Below, in pieces: positions 17,569-27,144 of a DNA stretch of 64,000 bases. Positions within the stretch are counted from its first letter, which is position 1. Each line of letters starts with the position of its first letter. Below the pieces are notes generated by a model. The model worked only from the letters and a program-made list of their open reading frames with translations, did not search any database and was not told where the DNA came from. Source of the DNA: Gallaecimonas sp045291545 (GTDB taxonomy: Bacteria; Pseudomonadota; Gammaproteobacteria; Enterobacterales; Gallaecimonadaceae); NCBI RefSeq assembly GCF_045291545.1, contig NZ_CP149514.1:1984001-2048000 (forward strand), read 5' to 3'. The position numbers were made by a program, and so were the translations under genes.

Positions 17569-18437
17569 GCCTGGGGGCATTGCTGGCGGCAATAATCCAC
17601 AAACTGCTGCATTAAGGCGGTGTGATACTTGTGCTGGTGCCAGCACAGCCACAGTTGCCGTTCTATAGGGGCAGGCAAGGCTATCATCACCAGCCGCCCC
17701 TGTGCCACGCGGTCAGCTACCGCCAGCTCGGAGATAAGTGTTACGCCAAGCCCGGCCTCCACCGCCTGCATCACCGACTCCAGGGTATTGAACTGGCTGC
17801 TTTGCACGGTTTTTTTCAGCTTTGGTGCCAATTGCTGGTCAAAGTGTTCGCGGCTGCCTGACTGCGGTTCGCGTAGCACCCAGTGTTGCTCTGCCAGCTG
17901 CGGGTACGTTACCGGCATGGGTAAATCGAGCAGCCCATGGCCCGGCGGCGCTACCACCACCATCTGATCACAAAGCCAGGGCTCGGTAACCAATTCAGCA
18001 AACGGGTTTTGCCCCTCAATAAGGGCCAGATCCAACTCAAACTGGCGTAACTGCTGGCACAGCTCATAGCTGTTATGAATGCTGACATTCACCTGGCTAA
18101 GTCCGGAGCGGGCCAGCAGACCCGGCAGTAAGTAGTTACCAATGGTCTGGCTGGCGCCAATCTGTAACTGCCCACGGGGCGCACCGCTAAAAAAGTGCTG
18201 AATGTCGTTGGCGCGGGCCAATAGATCTTCTGCCAGCGGCTGTAAAGCCCGGCCCTGCTGGTTGATTTTCAGGTGTGGATGCACTCGGTCAAACAGGGGT
18301 GTCGCCAGCTGCCGTTCCAGTTCCGCCAGCGCCTGAGACACCGCCCCCTTACTCAAATAAAGCTGCCCGGCCGCCTGGCTGAGGTTGCCACAGCGGGCCA
18401 CGGCACTGAAAACCTGTAGTTGTTTTAAGGTCACCAC
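17565..18437 (-). CDS. LysR-family transcriptional regulator
   Basis: The 290-residue regulator has an N-terminal winged helix (LKQLQVFSAVARCGNLSQAAGQLYLSKGAVSQALAELE) and a periplasmic-binding-like effector domain. The HTH differs from CysB but is close to the YeiE/CysR-like subgroup by eye. It is divergent from the TDT transporter gene, which is its probable target. The start is a GTG (18437) or the next GTG codon; no good ribosome binding site is seen. The gene end overlaps the chemoreceptor stop by four bases in convergent orientation. Confidence 0.9.
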   Translation of the reverse strand: MVTLKQLQVFSAVARCGNLSQAAGQLYLSKGAVSQALAELERQLATPLFDRVHPHLKINQQGRALQPLAEDLLARANDIQHFFSGAPRGQLQIGASQTIGNYLLPGLLARSGLSQVNVSIHNSYELCQQLRQFELDLALIEGQNPFAELVTEPWLCDQMVVVAPPGHGLLDLPMPVTYPQLAEQHWVLREPQSGSREHFDQQLAPKLKKTVQSSQFNTLESVMQAVEAGLGVTLISELAVADRVAQGRLVMIALPAPIERQLWLCWHQHKYHTALMQQFVDYCRQQCPQA

Positions 18438-18533
18438 GTTTAGTTAATCCAAACACTACATTCAAATCATTTCGATATCCAAAACAATAAGCTCTGGCTA
18501 CGCTCTTGGCAACTGACTGACAGGAGCCACCCC

Positions 18534-19496
18534 GTGAAACAATCAACCCGTGAACGCCTGAAAACCGCCCCCACGCCAATGGCAGGTTTAGCGCTGGGCA
18601 TCGGTAGCCTCGGCTGGTGCTGGGAAAATGCCGGCACTTTTCATGGCCATATGCAGACTCTGGGAGCCAGCATTGCCGGTATTTTACTGCTGATCCTGGT
18701 GGCGAAATTCCTGCTGCACCCCAAGTTGTTGCTGGCTGATCTGGCCCATCCGGTGGTGGGCAGTGTGGTACCCACCTTTGCCATGGCAACGATGGTGGTA
18801 TCCAAAGCTGTCGGCGGCTCTGTGGGCAGCGCCATGTGGCTGCTGGCAGTCATACTGCACCTGAGCTTTTTAGCCACCTTTACCTGGCACCGAGCCCGCC
18901 AGTTTGAGCTCAGCCATATGGTGCCCAGCTGGTTTGTGCCGCCGGTTGGCATCATTGTCGCTGATGTGGCCAGCCCCGGTGGCGCTCTGGCTCCTCTGGC
19001 CAACGTACTGTTGTGGTTTGGCATTATCAGCTACGGCTTGTTGTTACCTACTATGCTGTACCGGTTGATCTTTCGCGCCGAAGTGCCGGATGCCGCCAAA
19101 CCGACCATGGCCATTCTCGCCGCCCCGGCCAGCCTGTCACTGGCCGGTTATCTCACCGTCAGCAAGCAGCCATCACTGTTATTGGTAGCGGTACTGCTGG
19201 GCATTGCGGTACTGATGACAGCGGTGATTTACCTGGCATTTTTCCGGTTGTTGCGGCTGCCGTTTAGCCCCGGCTACGCCGCTTTTACTTTCCCGATGGT
19301 GATCGGTGCCACAGCGCTCTTTAAAACCAGTGCCCTGTTTTCCCGGCAACAGCTAAGCGCCGCTGGCGCCGCCGAGCTACAGCAGTTGGCCATGCTGGAG
19401 TTAGGTGTAGCCACGGTGATTGTCAGCTACGTGGCGCTGCGTTACCTGATGGCTTTCCTGCCAGCCAAGGCCACTACAGCGTTAACCGCGGGCTGA
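18534..19496 (+). CDS. TDT-family (TehA/SLAC1-like) transporter
   Basis: The 320-residue membrane protein has ten hydrophobic helices and family features: PTPMAGLALGIGSLGWCWE at the N terminus and HMVPSWFVPPVGIIVADVA in the middle. The TDT family includes TehA (tellurite resistance), sulphite and C4-dicarboxylate transporters; the substrate here is unknown. The start is a GTG at 18534 with AGGAG eight bases upstream. The divergent LysR gene 97 bases away probably controls it. The 3' end overlaps the next, convergent LysR gene by 23 bases. Confidence 0.85.
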   Translation: MKQSTRERLKTAPTPMAGLALGIGSLGWCWENAGTFHGHMQTLGASIAGILLLILVAKFLLHPKLLLADLAHPVVGSVVPTFAMATMVVSKAVGGSVGSAMWLLAVILHLSFLATFTWHRARQFELSHMVPSWFVPPVGIIVADVASPGGALAPLANVLLWFGIISYGLLLPTMLYRLIFRAEVPDAAKPTMAILAAPASLSLAGYLTVSKQPSLLLVAVLLGIAVLMTAVIYLAFFRLLRLPFSPGYAAFTFPMVIGATALFKTSALFSRQQLSAAGAAELQQLAMLELGVATVIVSYVALRYLMAFLPAKATTALTAG

Positions 19497-20361
19497 TATA
19501 ATCCACAAAGGCACGAATACGCGGCGACAAGGTGGTGTTTTTGTAAAACACCACCTGCACCTGTTCGCGAGGATGTGGCCGCTGTATCTGAGTATCCAAC
19601 ACCGCAACCAAGCGCCCTTGTGCAAGGTCGTCAGCAATCATGAAGCGTGACAGTAACGCCACGCCCTCCCCGGCCAGGCACAGCTGCCGGATAGACTCAC
19701 CATTATTGCATGCCACCACCGGCTTCACCGGCCATGGTGTGGTCAATGGCCAGACATTCAAATGGGGAGCGTTAGCAAATCCCAGCACGCTGTGCTCAGC
19801 CAGTGCAGCCTCCACTTCCGGTACTCCCCGACGAGCCAGATAATCGGGACTGGCAACAATCGCCAGCGGGCTGCGGCCAAGAAAGCGCGCATGCAAATTG
19901 GAATCTTCCAGTGGGCCGATACGAATGGCCACATCGGCGCGCTGCTCAATCAGATCAATGATGCTTTCATTGGCCACCAACTCCAGCTGAATATCAGGGT
20001 ACGTCTGCCGGAACCCGGCCACCAAAGGTACCAACTGGTGCAGGATAAAGGGGGTTACAGCGTCCACCCGTAATTTACCCTGAGGCCGTTGCTGTTGACT
20101 ACGTAGGCTCTCTTCGGCCAGCTCCAGCTGCGCCAGCCCTTGGCGCACCTGACTGACAAAGCGTTGCCCTTCTTCAGTCAGCTCAATCCGGCGGGTGGTT
20201 CGGTTCAGCAAAGTTGCCGCCAAGCGCTTTTCAAGGCGGCTAATGGCTCTGGAAACCGTGGCCACTGGTATATCAAGCAGCCTCGCTGCGGCACTGAAAC
20301 CGCCACTGTCAACCACCGCCAGCAGTAACTGTAAATCATCCGACTTAGATATTATTGACAT
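19474..20361 (-). CDS. LysR-family transcriptional regulator
   Basis: The 295-residue protein has the LysR winged helix (DLQLLLAVVDSGGFSAAARLLDIPVATVSRAISRLEKRL) followed by TRRIELTEEG and a co-inducer domain. The subgroup resembles regulators of drug or aromatic exporters. It is divergent from the MFS exporter gene with an 91-base gap that probably contains their shared operator; that gap is AT-rich with runs of T. Target and inducer are inferred only from position. Confidence 0.9.
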   Translation of the reverse strand: MSIISKSDDLQLLLAVVDSGGFSAAARLLDIPVATVSRAISRLEKRLAATLLNRTTRRIELTEEGQRFVSQVRQGLAQLELAEESLRSQQQRPQGKLRVDAVTPFILHQLVPLVAGFRQTYPDIQLELVANESIIDLIEQRADVAIRIGPLEDSNLHARFLGRSPLAIVASPDYLARRGVPEVEAALAEHSVLGFANAPHLNVWPLTTPWPVKPVVACNNGESIRQLCLAGEGVALLSRFMIADDLAQGRLVAVLDTQIQRPHPREQVQVVFYKNTTLSPRIRAFVDYISPRLTL

Positions 20362-20452
20362 AATCGAAAAGGTTTTTTGTTAATGGCATCATTTTTACCA
20401 AAAATACTAGCCGCCATACTCCCTGCCCACAACTGATACCGGGAGTATGACC

Positions 20453-21643
20453 ATGCCTATTGCTTTGTTGGCGCTGACGCTCAGCGCTTTTGCCATTGGT
20501 ACCACCGAGTTTGTGATTGTCGGTTTGGTGCCCACTATCGCCAATGACCTTGGCGTTACCCTGCCTTCTGCCGGGCTACTCGTCAGCCTTTACGCCCTGG
20601 GGGTTGCCATTGGTGCGCCGCTGCTGACCGCCCTGACCGGCCGCTGGAACCGTAAAACCGTGCTGCTGTCAGTAATGGCGCTGTTTGTGCTGGGTAACCT
20701 GCTGGCCTGGCAAGCGCCCAGCTACATCACCTTGATCCTGGCGCGGGTACTCACCGGCTTAGCCCACGGTGTGTTCTTTTCCATTGGCTCCACTATTGCC
20801 ACCGGCCTGGTCACTAAAGACAAAGAAGCCAGTGCCATTGCCATCATGTTTACCGGCCTGACCGTGGCACTGGTGACCGGCGTGCCGCTAGGCACCTGGG
20901 TTGGCCAGCACTTTGGTTGGCGTATGACCTTTCTGGCCGTTGCGGGCCTTGGCCTGCTGGCTCTGGCCGGCTCGATGTTACTGGTACCGGGCAACCTGCG
21001 CCAACCAGCTCCGGCCAGCCTGCACCAACAGTTACAGGTACTGACCCAGCCACGCTTACTATTGGTCTATGCCATGACCGCCGTGGGCTATGGCGGCACC
21101 TTCGTAGCATTTACCTTTTTAGCCCCTATTTTGCAGCGTGAAAGCGGCTTTCATGCCTCGGCTGTCGGTCTCATCATGCTGGTGTATGGCGTATCGGTGG
21201 CGGTCGGTAATATCTGGGGCGGCAAACTGGCTGACCGTCTTGGCCCGGTACGGGCACTGCACTGGATCTTTACCGCTCTGGCGCTGGTATTACTGGCCTT
21301 TACCTTCACTGCCCACAACCCGCTGACAGCAGTGTTGACGGTGCTGCTTTGGGGCGCCTTTGCCTTTGGTAACGTGCCGGGTTTGCAGGTTTATGTGGTG
21401 CAACTGGCGGAACGCTTCGCACCACAGGCCGTGGATGTGGCATCCGGGCTTAATATCGCCGCCTTTAACATTGGTATTGCGCTGGGGTCTGTTATTGGTG
21501 GTAGCGTCATCACCCACATGCACTTACTCGACACCCCCTGGATTGGCGCCTTGATTGTACTTGGCGCCCTGGCCCTGACCCGTTTATCGGGGTATTTAGA
21601 CAAGCGGGAGGCAAATCTGGCAGTGTGTGCAGACAGTCATTAA
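20453..21643 (+). CDS. MFS exporter, AraJ/YdhP-like
   Basis: The 396-residue protein has twelve predicted helices of the DHA1 (drug:H+ antiporter) type: IGTTEFVIVGLVPTIANDLG at the first loop and GRWNRKTVL plus RVLTGLAHGVFFSIG in the N-terminal half, which resemble E. coli YdhP/AraJ. The ATG at 20453 has GGGAG seven bases before it, better than the ATG two codons earlier. It is followed after 16 bases by dkgB and faces a LysR gene, so an LysR-controlled two-gene unit is likely. Confidence 0.88.
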   Translation: MPIALLALTLSAFAIGTTEFVIVGLVPTIANDLGVTLPSAGLLVSLYALGVAIGAPLLTALTGRWNRKTVLLSVMALFVLGNLLAWQAPSYITLILARVLTGLAHGVFFSIGSTIATGLVTKDKEASAIAIMFTGLTVALVTGVPLGTWVGQHFGWRMTFLAVAGLGLLALAGSMLLVPGNLRQPAPASLHQQLQVLTQPRLLLVYAMTAVGYGGTFVAFTFLAPILQRESGFHASAVGLIMLVYGVSVAVGNIWGGKLADRLGPVRALHWIFTALALVLLAFTFTAHNPLTAVLTVLLWGAFAFGNVPGLQVYVVQLAERFAPQAVDVASGLNIAAFNIGIALGSVIGGSVITHMHLLDTPWIGALIVLGALALTRLSGYLDKREANLAVCADSH

Positions 21644-21659
21644 CCGCAGGAGAGGATAT

Positions 21660-22463
21660 ATGACCGCCATTCCACCACTGGGCATGGGGACTTTCCGACT
21701 CAAAGGCGACAGCGCTTATCAGTCTGTCAACATGGCCCTGAAAACCGGCTTTCGGCATATCGACACCGCGCAGATGTACGGCAACGAAAGCGAGGTAGGC
21801 CGCGCCATTGCCGACAGCGGCCTGGCCCGTGACGAACTGTTTGTCACCACCAAGGTCTGGCTGGATAACCTCAGCCAGGACCGCTTTCTTGACAGTGTGC
21901 AAGACAGCCTGGCCCGCCTGGGTCTTGAACAGGTTGATTTGTTGTTGATCCACTGGCCTGAAAAGGAAGGCAAAGTGCCCATGCGCGAGTACCTGGGCGA
22001 ACTGGCCAAAGCCCAGCAAGCAGGGCTGGCCCGGCACATCGGAGTATCGAACTTCACTTGCCAGCAAATTGACGAGGCGCTTGCCATCCTCGGTGACGGC
22101 GCCCTGCTGACCAACCAGGTAGAAGTGCATCCGTACCTGCAAAATCGCACGTTAATCAACCACTGCCAGCAAAAAGGCATTGCTGTAACTGCCTATATGC
22201 CATTGGCAGTGGGCAAGGTGATGGACGATGCAACATTACAAAAAATCGCCCAGAAACATCAGGTGACTCCAGCGCAGGTAACTCTGGCCTGGGTACTGCA
22301 ACAAGGCCTGATCACCATTCCGTCGTCTACCAAGCAAGCCCATATAGAAGCCAACCTAGCTGCCGCCGAGCTGACTTTAGACAGTGATGACATGGCGGCC
22401 ATCGCTTCTTTAGATAGCAATGAGCGCATTGCTGACCCCGATTTTGCCCCAGCCTGGGACTGA
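21660..22463 (+). CDS. dkgB: 2,5-diketo-D-gluconate reductase B (aldo/keto reductase)
   Basis: This NADPH-dependent aldo/keto reductase detoxifies methylglyoxal and reduces 2,5-diketogluconate in E. coli. At 267 residues it equals DkgB in length and follows it throughout: IPPLGMGTFRLKGD, FRHIDTAQMYGNESEVG (catalytic Asp/Tyr), VTTKVW (Lys), LLIHWP (His), HIGVSNF and the C-terminal IPSSTKQAHIEANL cofactor region. AGGAGAGG precedes the start. It lies right behind the MFS gene, suggesting co-transcription for defence against a reactive carbonyl or toxic metabolite. Confidence 0.9.
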   Translation: MTAIPPLGMGTFRLKGDSAYQSVNMALKTGFRHIDTAQMYGNESEVGRAIADSGLARDELFVTTKVWLDNLSQDRFLDSVQDSLARLGLEQVDLLLIHWPEKEGKVPMREYLGELAKAQQAGLARHIGVSNFTCQQIDEALAILGDGALLTNQVEVHPYLQNRTLINHCQQKGIAVTAYMPLAVGKVMDDATLQKIAQKHQVTPAQVTLAWVLQQGLITIPSSTKQAHIEANLAAAELTLDSDDMAAIASLDSNERIADPDFAPAWD

Positions 22464-22469
22464 CTCATC

Positions 22470-22494
22470 AAGGCGCCCCGCGGCGCCTTTTTTT
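22470..22494 (+). terminator. Terminator after dkgB
   Basis: Perfect arms AGGCGCC / GGCGCCT around CCGC end in a run of seven T just after the dkgB stop codon. Confidence 0.85.
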
Positions 22495-22657
22495 ATGCTA
22501 ACGTCCAACCCTCAGGAATGCGTGAGCTGTCATTAAATGTTTTTAGAACTTTAGACATCACTGACAGTCACACTCTCATCATCTCCAAGAGGGTTGTCTG
22601 GCGGATGGCAGAACAATGACAAGCACAACAACACCCCCACACCACCGGCAGGTGCCT

Positions 22658-24310
22658 ATGAAACGCCTTATTAGCACCTGCGCTTTGGCCTTACTGCTGG
22701 CCGGCTGTGGCAATAACAACAGCCATAAGCAGGTTAGCGTTCATCATTATCAAGTCAGCGATACGCCGGCCCCGGCCAGCGAGCAGGTGCTGCACCGGCG
22801 CCTGGCCATGTCGCCGCGCACCATAGACCCAAGCCTGGCTACCGGCGTACCGGCTTTTAACGTGGTGCAAGATTTGTTCGAAGGCCTGCTGACCTTAAGC
22901 CCGGACGGCAAACTGGTGCCCGGCACGGCCTCATCCTGGGATATCAGCGATGACGGAAAGACCTACGTCTTCCACCTGCGCCCCAGTGCCCGCTGGTCTA
23001 ACGGCAAGCCGGTAACCGCTGGCGATTTTGTCTATGCCTGGCGCCGCCTGGTTGACCCCATGACGGGTGCCCAGTACGCCGACGCCTTGAGCCCGGTGGT
23101 CAATGCCAGCGCCATCATTGATGGCAAAATGCCAGCCGCGAAGCTGGGCGTCGAAGCGGTAGACGAGCACACCTTCAAGGTGCAACTGGTCAAACCCACG
23201 CCGTATTTTCTCACCATGCTCTACAACCAGTACCTGATGCCGCTATACCAGCCGGCCATCAGCAAGTGGGGCGACGCCTGGACCAAACCCGAGCACATTG
23301 TCAGTAACGGTGCCTTTAAGCTCACCGACTGGGTGATCAACGGCCACCTGACGCTGGAGAAAAACCCCTACTACTGGGACGCGCAGCAGGTGTTGCTGCA
23401 AAAGGAAATTGATTACCCGATCACCGCCACCGACTCGGTGGTAGCACGCTACCTGGCTGGCGGCCTGGATTTGGCCAACAACCCCGCCTTTGCCGCCAGT
23501 GATTACCCCTGGCTAAAAGCCGCTCTGGGTAAGCAGGTTGTGGTATCCCCCTACTACGCTACGGCCTACCTGGGCATGATGGTGCACAAACCGCCGTTCA
23601 ATAACCCGGATCTGCGCCGGGCGCTGAATCTGGTATTGAACCGCAAAGTGCTGGCCAATAAGCTCAGCGGAGGCTTGCAACTGCCCGCTTACTCCCTGTT
23701 TCCGCCGCTGCCCGGTTACCCGCAGCAGGTGCCGGATTGGGCCAACTGGCCCATGGCCAAGCGCCTGGCTGAGGCTCGCCGCCTCTACCACAAGGCGGGG
23801 TATTCCAAAGCCCACCCTCTGAAAGTACCGCTGCTGTATATGACCGAAGGGGTCAGCACCCAAAACTACATGGAAGCGGTGGTGACCATGTGGCATCAGG
23901 CACTGGGCTGCGACATCGAACTGCATAACGAAGAATGGAAGGTAATGCTGCAGGACCTGCAGTACAAAAACGCCCAGATTTACTGGAGCGCCTGGGTTGG
24001 TGACTACCCCGAGCCCTACACCTTTGCCCAGCAGTTTTTGCAAAGCTTTGCCATGAACTACGGCAGTTACAGTAATCCCGCCTACCAGCAGGCCGTGGCC
24101 AAAGCTACCACCGAGCTGGACCGCCATCAGCGTTACCAGGATTACGCTGCCGCCGAGCGGGTGCTTAATCAGGACATGCCGTTCATTCCACTGTACTTCT
24201 ACAAGTCGCCGGAGCTCATTAAGCCCTATGTGGCGGGCGTTAAGCCCAACGTGGTGGCTCTGCACCTGGCCCGTTACATCTATATCCGCCAGCATTCGGA
24301 GACCGACTGA
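22658..24310 (+). CDS. oppA: Oligopeptide ABC transporter, substrate-binding lipoprotein
   Basis: The 550-residue periplasmic peptide-binding protein belongs to the SBP_bac_5 family. It has a lipoprotein signal with lipobox LLAGC (Cys17), so it is membrane-tethered, unlike soluble E. coli OppA. Family blocks: MSPRTIDPSLATGVPAFNVVQDLFEGLLTL, VFHLRPSARWSNGKPVTAGDFVYAWRRL, LRRALNLVLNRKVL. The start at 22658 has AGGTG upstream; the frame is open 14 codons earlier. It is the first gene of oppABCDF, with a 190-base leader after the dkgB terminator. Confidence 0.93.
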   Translation: MKRLISTCALALLLAGCGNNNSHKQVSVHHYQVSDTPAPASEQVLHRRLAMSPRTIDPSLATGVPAFNVVQDLFEGLLTLSPDGKLVPGTASSWDISDDGKTYVFHLRPSARWSNGKPVTAGDFVYAWRRLVDPMTGAQYADALSPVVNASAIIDGKMPAAKLGVEAVDEHTFKVQLVKPTPYFLTMLYNQYLMPLYQPAISKWGDAWTKPEHIVSNGAFKLTDWVINGHLTLEKNPYYWDAQQVLLQKEIDYPITATDSVVARYLAGGLDLANNPAFAASDYPWLKAALGKQVVVSPYYATAYLGMMVHKPPFNNPDLRRALNLVLNRKVLANKLSGGLQLPAYSLFPPLPGYPQQVPDWANWPMAKRLAEARRLYHKAGYSKAHPLKVPLLYMTEGVSTQNYMEAVVTMWHQALGCDIELHNEEWKVMLQDLQYKNAQIYWSAWVGDYPEPYTFAQQFLQSFAMNYGSYSNPAYQQAVAKATTELDRHQRYQDYAAAERVLNQDMPFIPLYFYKSPELIKPYVAGVKPNVVALHLARYIYIRQHSETD

Positions 24311-25233
24311 TGTTGCGATTTACTCTGCGCCGGCTGCTGGGTGCCATTCCCACACTGCTGGTGATCATCACCCTGAGCTTTTTTATGTTGCGGGCAGCGC
24401 CCGGTGGCCCTTTTACCACCCAGCGGGCACTGCCACCGGCAGTGAAAGCCAACCTGGAACACATGTACCACCTGGATGAGCCGCTCTGGCAGCAATATGG
24501 CCGCTATCTGGGCAATATTCTGCACGGTAACTTTGGTCCCTCATTTGTGTACCGCGGCACCAGCGTCAATGATCTGATAAGCCAGGGTTTCCCGGTGGAT
24601 ATCACCATCGGCGGCCTGGCCTTGCTGCTGGCCATGGCCATTGGCATTCCGCTGGGTATTCGTGCTGCCCTCAGGCAAAACACCGCCTGGGACTACGTGC
24701 CCATGGCCGCCGCCATGGCGGGTATCTCCATTCCCAGCTTTGTGGTGGCACCACTACTGGTACTGGTGATTGCGGTCAAAGCCAACTGGCTACCGGCCGG
24801 GGGCTGGAACGACGGCCACCCGGCTTATCTGCTGTTGCCGGTAATATCGCTGGCGCTGCCGTTGGTGGCCTATATGGCGCGGTTGATGCGCGGCTCCATG
24901 GTGGAAGTGCTAAACAGCCCCTATATCCGCACCGCCCGGGCCAAAGGTTTACCGGAGCGCACGGTGATTTTCCGCCATGCTTTGCGCCCGGCGCTGATGC
25001 CATTGATCTCCTTTCTCGGCCCGGCCACCGTCGCCACCCTGACCGGCTCTATCGTTATCGAGCAGATCTTTGGCCTGCCCGGCATTGGCCGCTTTTTTGT
25101 TAACGGCGCCATGAACCGGGACTACACCCTGGTGATGGGTGTCACCATTCTTTACGGCATGCTGATCGTGCTGTTTAACCTCATCGCCGACATTCTCTAC
25201 GGCGTGCTGGACCCGAGGGTACGACTGTCATGA
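24310..25233 (+). CDS. oppB: Oligopeptide ABC transporter permease OppB
   Basis: The 307-residue inner-membrane permease has six helices and the ABC-coupling EAA motif (YIRTARAKGLPERTVIFRHALRPALMPLI). The N-terminal LRRLLGAIPTLLVIITLSFFMLRAAPGGPF block identifies OppB/DppB. Its ATG overlaps the oppA stop by one base (TGATG), typical of translational coupling. Confidence 0.95.
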   Translation: MLRFTLRRLLGAIPTLLVIITLSFFMLRAAPGGPFTTQRALPPAVKANLEHMYHLDEPLWQQYGRYLGNILHGNFGPSFVYRGTSVNDLISQGFPVDITIGGLALLLAMAIGIPLGIRAALRQNTAWDYVPMAAAMAGISIPSFVVAPLLVLVIAVKANWLPAGGWNDGHPAYLLLPVISLALPLVAYMARLMRGSMVEVLNSPYIRTARAKGLPERTVIFRHALRPALMPLISFLGPATVATLTGSIVIEQIFGLPGIGRFFVNGAMNRDYTLVMGVTILYGMLIVLFNLIADILYGVLDPRVRLS

Positions 25234-26156
25234 GTAGTAACAGCCGACTGTTGAACTGGTTCCCCGGCCGCGCTGCCGCCGCCAAAGCAGGCACTCTGAG
25301 TCAGGCCGAAGGCCGCTCACTGTGGCAAAACGCCTGGCGCCGCCTGCGCCGCAACCGCGCCGCTATTGTCAGCCTGTGGCTGCTGGGGCTTATCACCCTG
25401 GCCGCCATTGCCCTGCCCTGGGTGTGGCCCTACGGTTATGCCGAGCCCAACTGGAACATGCTCTACCACGCCCCCACCCTCCAAGGCGGCCATATTTTTG
25501 GTACTGATGCCCTGGGCCGCGATGTATTAGTGCGGGTGTTGTGGGGCTGTCGTATTTCCTTGATGGTAGGGTTGATTGCCACCCTGGTAACACTGGTTAT
25601 CGGCGTGGCCTGGGGCGCCACCGCCGGTTTTGTTGGTGGCTGGGTCGACAGCCTGATGATGCGGGTAGTGGATATTCTCTACTCCATTCCCTTTATTCCT
25701 TTTGTCATCATCCTGATGGTGCTGTTTGGCCGCGAACTGTTTTTGGTATTTGCTGCTATCGGCGCCGTGTCCTGGCTGGACATCGCCCGTATCGTTCGGG
25801 GCCAGACCCTGAGCCTGCGTAATAAGGAGTTCGTCGAAGCGGCCCACGCCAGTGGCGCCAGCCGCTGGGCCATTATTCGCCGCCATATCATCCCCAACTT
25901 GCTGGGCATTGTGGTGGTTTATGTGACTCTGACCATCCCCTCGGTGATCCTCTTCGAAGCCTTTTTGAGCTTCCTTGGCCTTGGCGTCAAAGCGCCGCTG
26001 ACTTCCCTTGGCGGGCTGGTCAACGCCGGCGCCGCGGTGTTGCAGTCTTACCCTTATTTGCTAGTGATCCCGGCGCTATTTCTGGCCGTGATCGTCTATT
26101 GCTTCAACTTTATCGGAGACGGTCTGCGCGACGCGCTGGACCCGAAGGATCGCTGA
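25230..26156 (+). CDS. oppC: Oligopeptide ABC transporter permease OppC
   Basis: The 308-residue second permease has a soluble N-terminal segment with LWQNAWRRLRRNRAAIVSLW, the GTDALGRDVLVRVLWGCRISLMVG block and the EAA motif (VEAAHASGASRWAIIRRHIIPNLLG). It overlaps oppB by four bases (ATGA) and is followed after one base by oppD. Confidence 0.95.
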   Translation: MSSNSRLLNWFPGRAAAAKAGTLSQAEGRSLWQNAWRRLRRNRAAIVSLWLLGLITLAAIALPWVWPYGYAEPNWNMLYHAPTLQGGHIFGTDALGRDVLVRVLWGCRISLMVGLIATLVTLVIGVAWGATAGFVGGWVDSLMMRVVDILYSIPFIPFVIILMVLFGRELFLVFAAIGAVSWLDIARIVRGQTLSLRNKEFVEAAHASGASRWAIIRRHIIPNLLGIVVVYVTLTIPSVILFEAFLSFLGLGVKAPLTSLGGLVNAGAAVLQSYPYLLVIPALFLAVIVYCFNFIGDGLRDALDPKDR

Positions 26157-26157
26157 G

Positions 26158-27144
26158 ATGGCAGTACTGGAAATCCGTGATCTGAACGTACGCTTTGCCA
26201 CCGACGACGGTGACGTACACGCAGTCAACAACCTCAACCTCAGCGTCAACAAAGGCGAAGTGCTGGGCATCGTCGGCGAGTCCGGCTCCGGCAAAAGCCA
26301 GAGCTGGCTGGCCGTCATGGGCCTGCTGGCGCGCAACGGCAAGGCCAGTGGCAGTATCAAGCTGGCTGGCGAGGAAATCCTCAACCTGCCTAACAGCGCT
26401 CTGAGCAAGCTACGCGGCGCCCGCATGGGCATGATTTTTCAAGACCCGATGACCGCCCTCAACCCCTTTTTGACGGTCGGCCGGCAAATGACCGAGGTGC
26501 TGCAATGGCACCAAGGCTTGTCGAAAAAGGCCGCCGCCGACAAAGCCGTTGAAGCCTTGGAAGCGGTGCACATTACCAGCGCCCGTGAGCGCCTGACCAT
26601 GTATCCGCACGAGTTTTCCGGCGGCATGCGCCAGCGGGTAATGATTGCCATGGCGCTGTTGACGGACCCTGAACTGTTGATCTGTGACGAGCCCACCACC
26701 GCCTTGGATGTGACAGTACAGATGCAAATTCTGGCGCTGCTGGACGAGCTGCGTAACCGCTTTGGCACCGCCATTGTGCTGATCACCCACGATCTGGGCG
26801 TGGTGGCGCAAATTGCCGATAGGGTCAGCGTCATGTATGGCGGCCGGCAGGTAGAGCACGCCGATGTACACCAGCTGTTCAGCCACTACCGCCACCCTTA
26901 CACCGAAGGGCTACTGCGCTCAGTACCGCGTCTGGACGCGCCGCGCACCGAGCGCTTGCCAACCATTGCCGGCCACCCGCCGAATTTGGCAACGCTGCCA
27001 CCAGGTTGCCCTTTTGCCCCCCGGTGCAGTTACGCCACCGAGCAATGCCGCCAACAAATGCCCGCACTGGCGCAGCACAGCGAAGGCCACCTGCTGGCCT
27101 GCTACCACACCGGTGAGCTGACACTGATGGAGGCCAGCCAATGA
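26158..27144 (+). CDS. oppD: Oligopeptide ABC transporter ATPase OppD
   Basis: The 328-residue ATPase shows Walker A GESGSGKSQSWLA, the Q-loop MIFQDPMTALNPF, signature FSGGMRQRVMIAMAL, Walker B LLICDEPTTALDV, H-loop THDLGVVA and the C-terminal peptide-transporter extension with Cys residues (LPPGCPFAPRCSYATEQC) that in this family can bind an Fe-S cluster or shape specificity. It overlaps oppF by four bases. Confidence 0.96.
   Translation: MAVLEIRDLNVRFATDDGDVHAVNNLNLSVNKGEVLGIVGESGSGKSQSWLAVMGLLARNGKASGSIKLAGEEILNLPNSALSKLRGARMGMIFQDPMTALNPFLTVGRQMTEVLQWHQGLSKKAAADKAVEALEAVHITSARERLTMYPHEFSGGMRQRVMIAMALLTDPELLICDEPTTALDVTVQMQILALLDELRNRFGTAIVLITHDLGVVAQIADRVSVMYGGRQVEHADVHQLFSHYRHPYTEGLLRSVPRLDAPRTERLPTIAGHPPNLATLPPGCPFAPRCSYATEQCRQQMPALAQHSEGHLLACYHTGELTLMEASQ

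Noticed and set aside
23513..24295. 260-codon minus-strand frame inside oppA
   Set aside because: Antisense of a well-conserved binding-protein gene.
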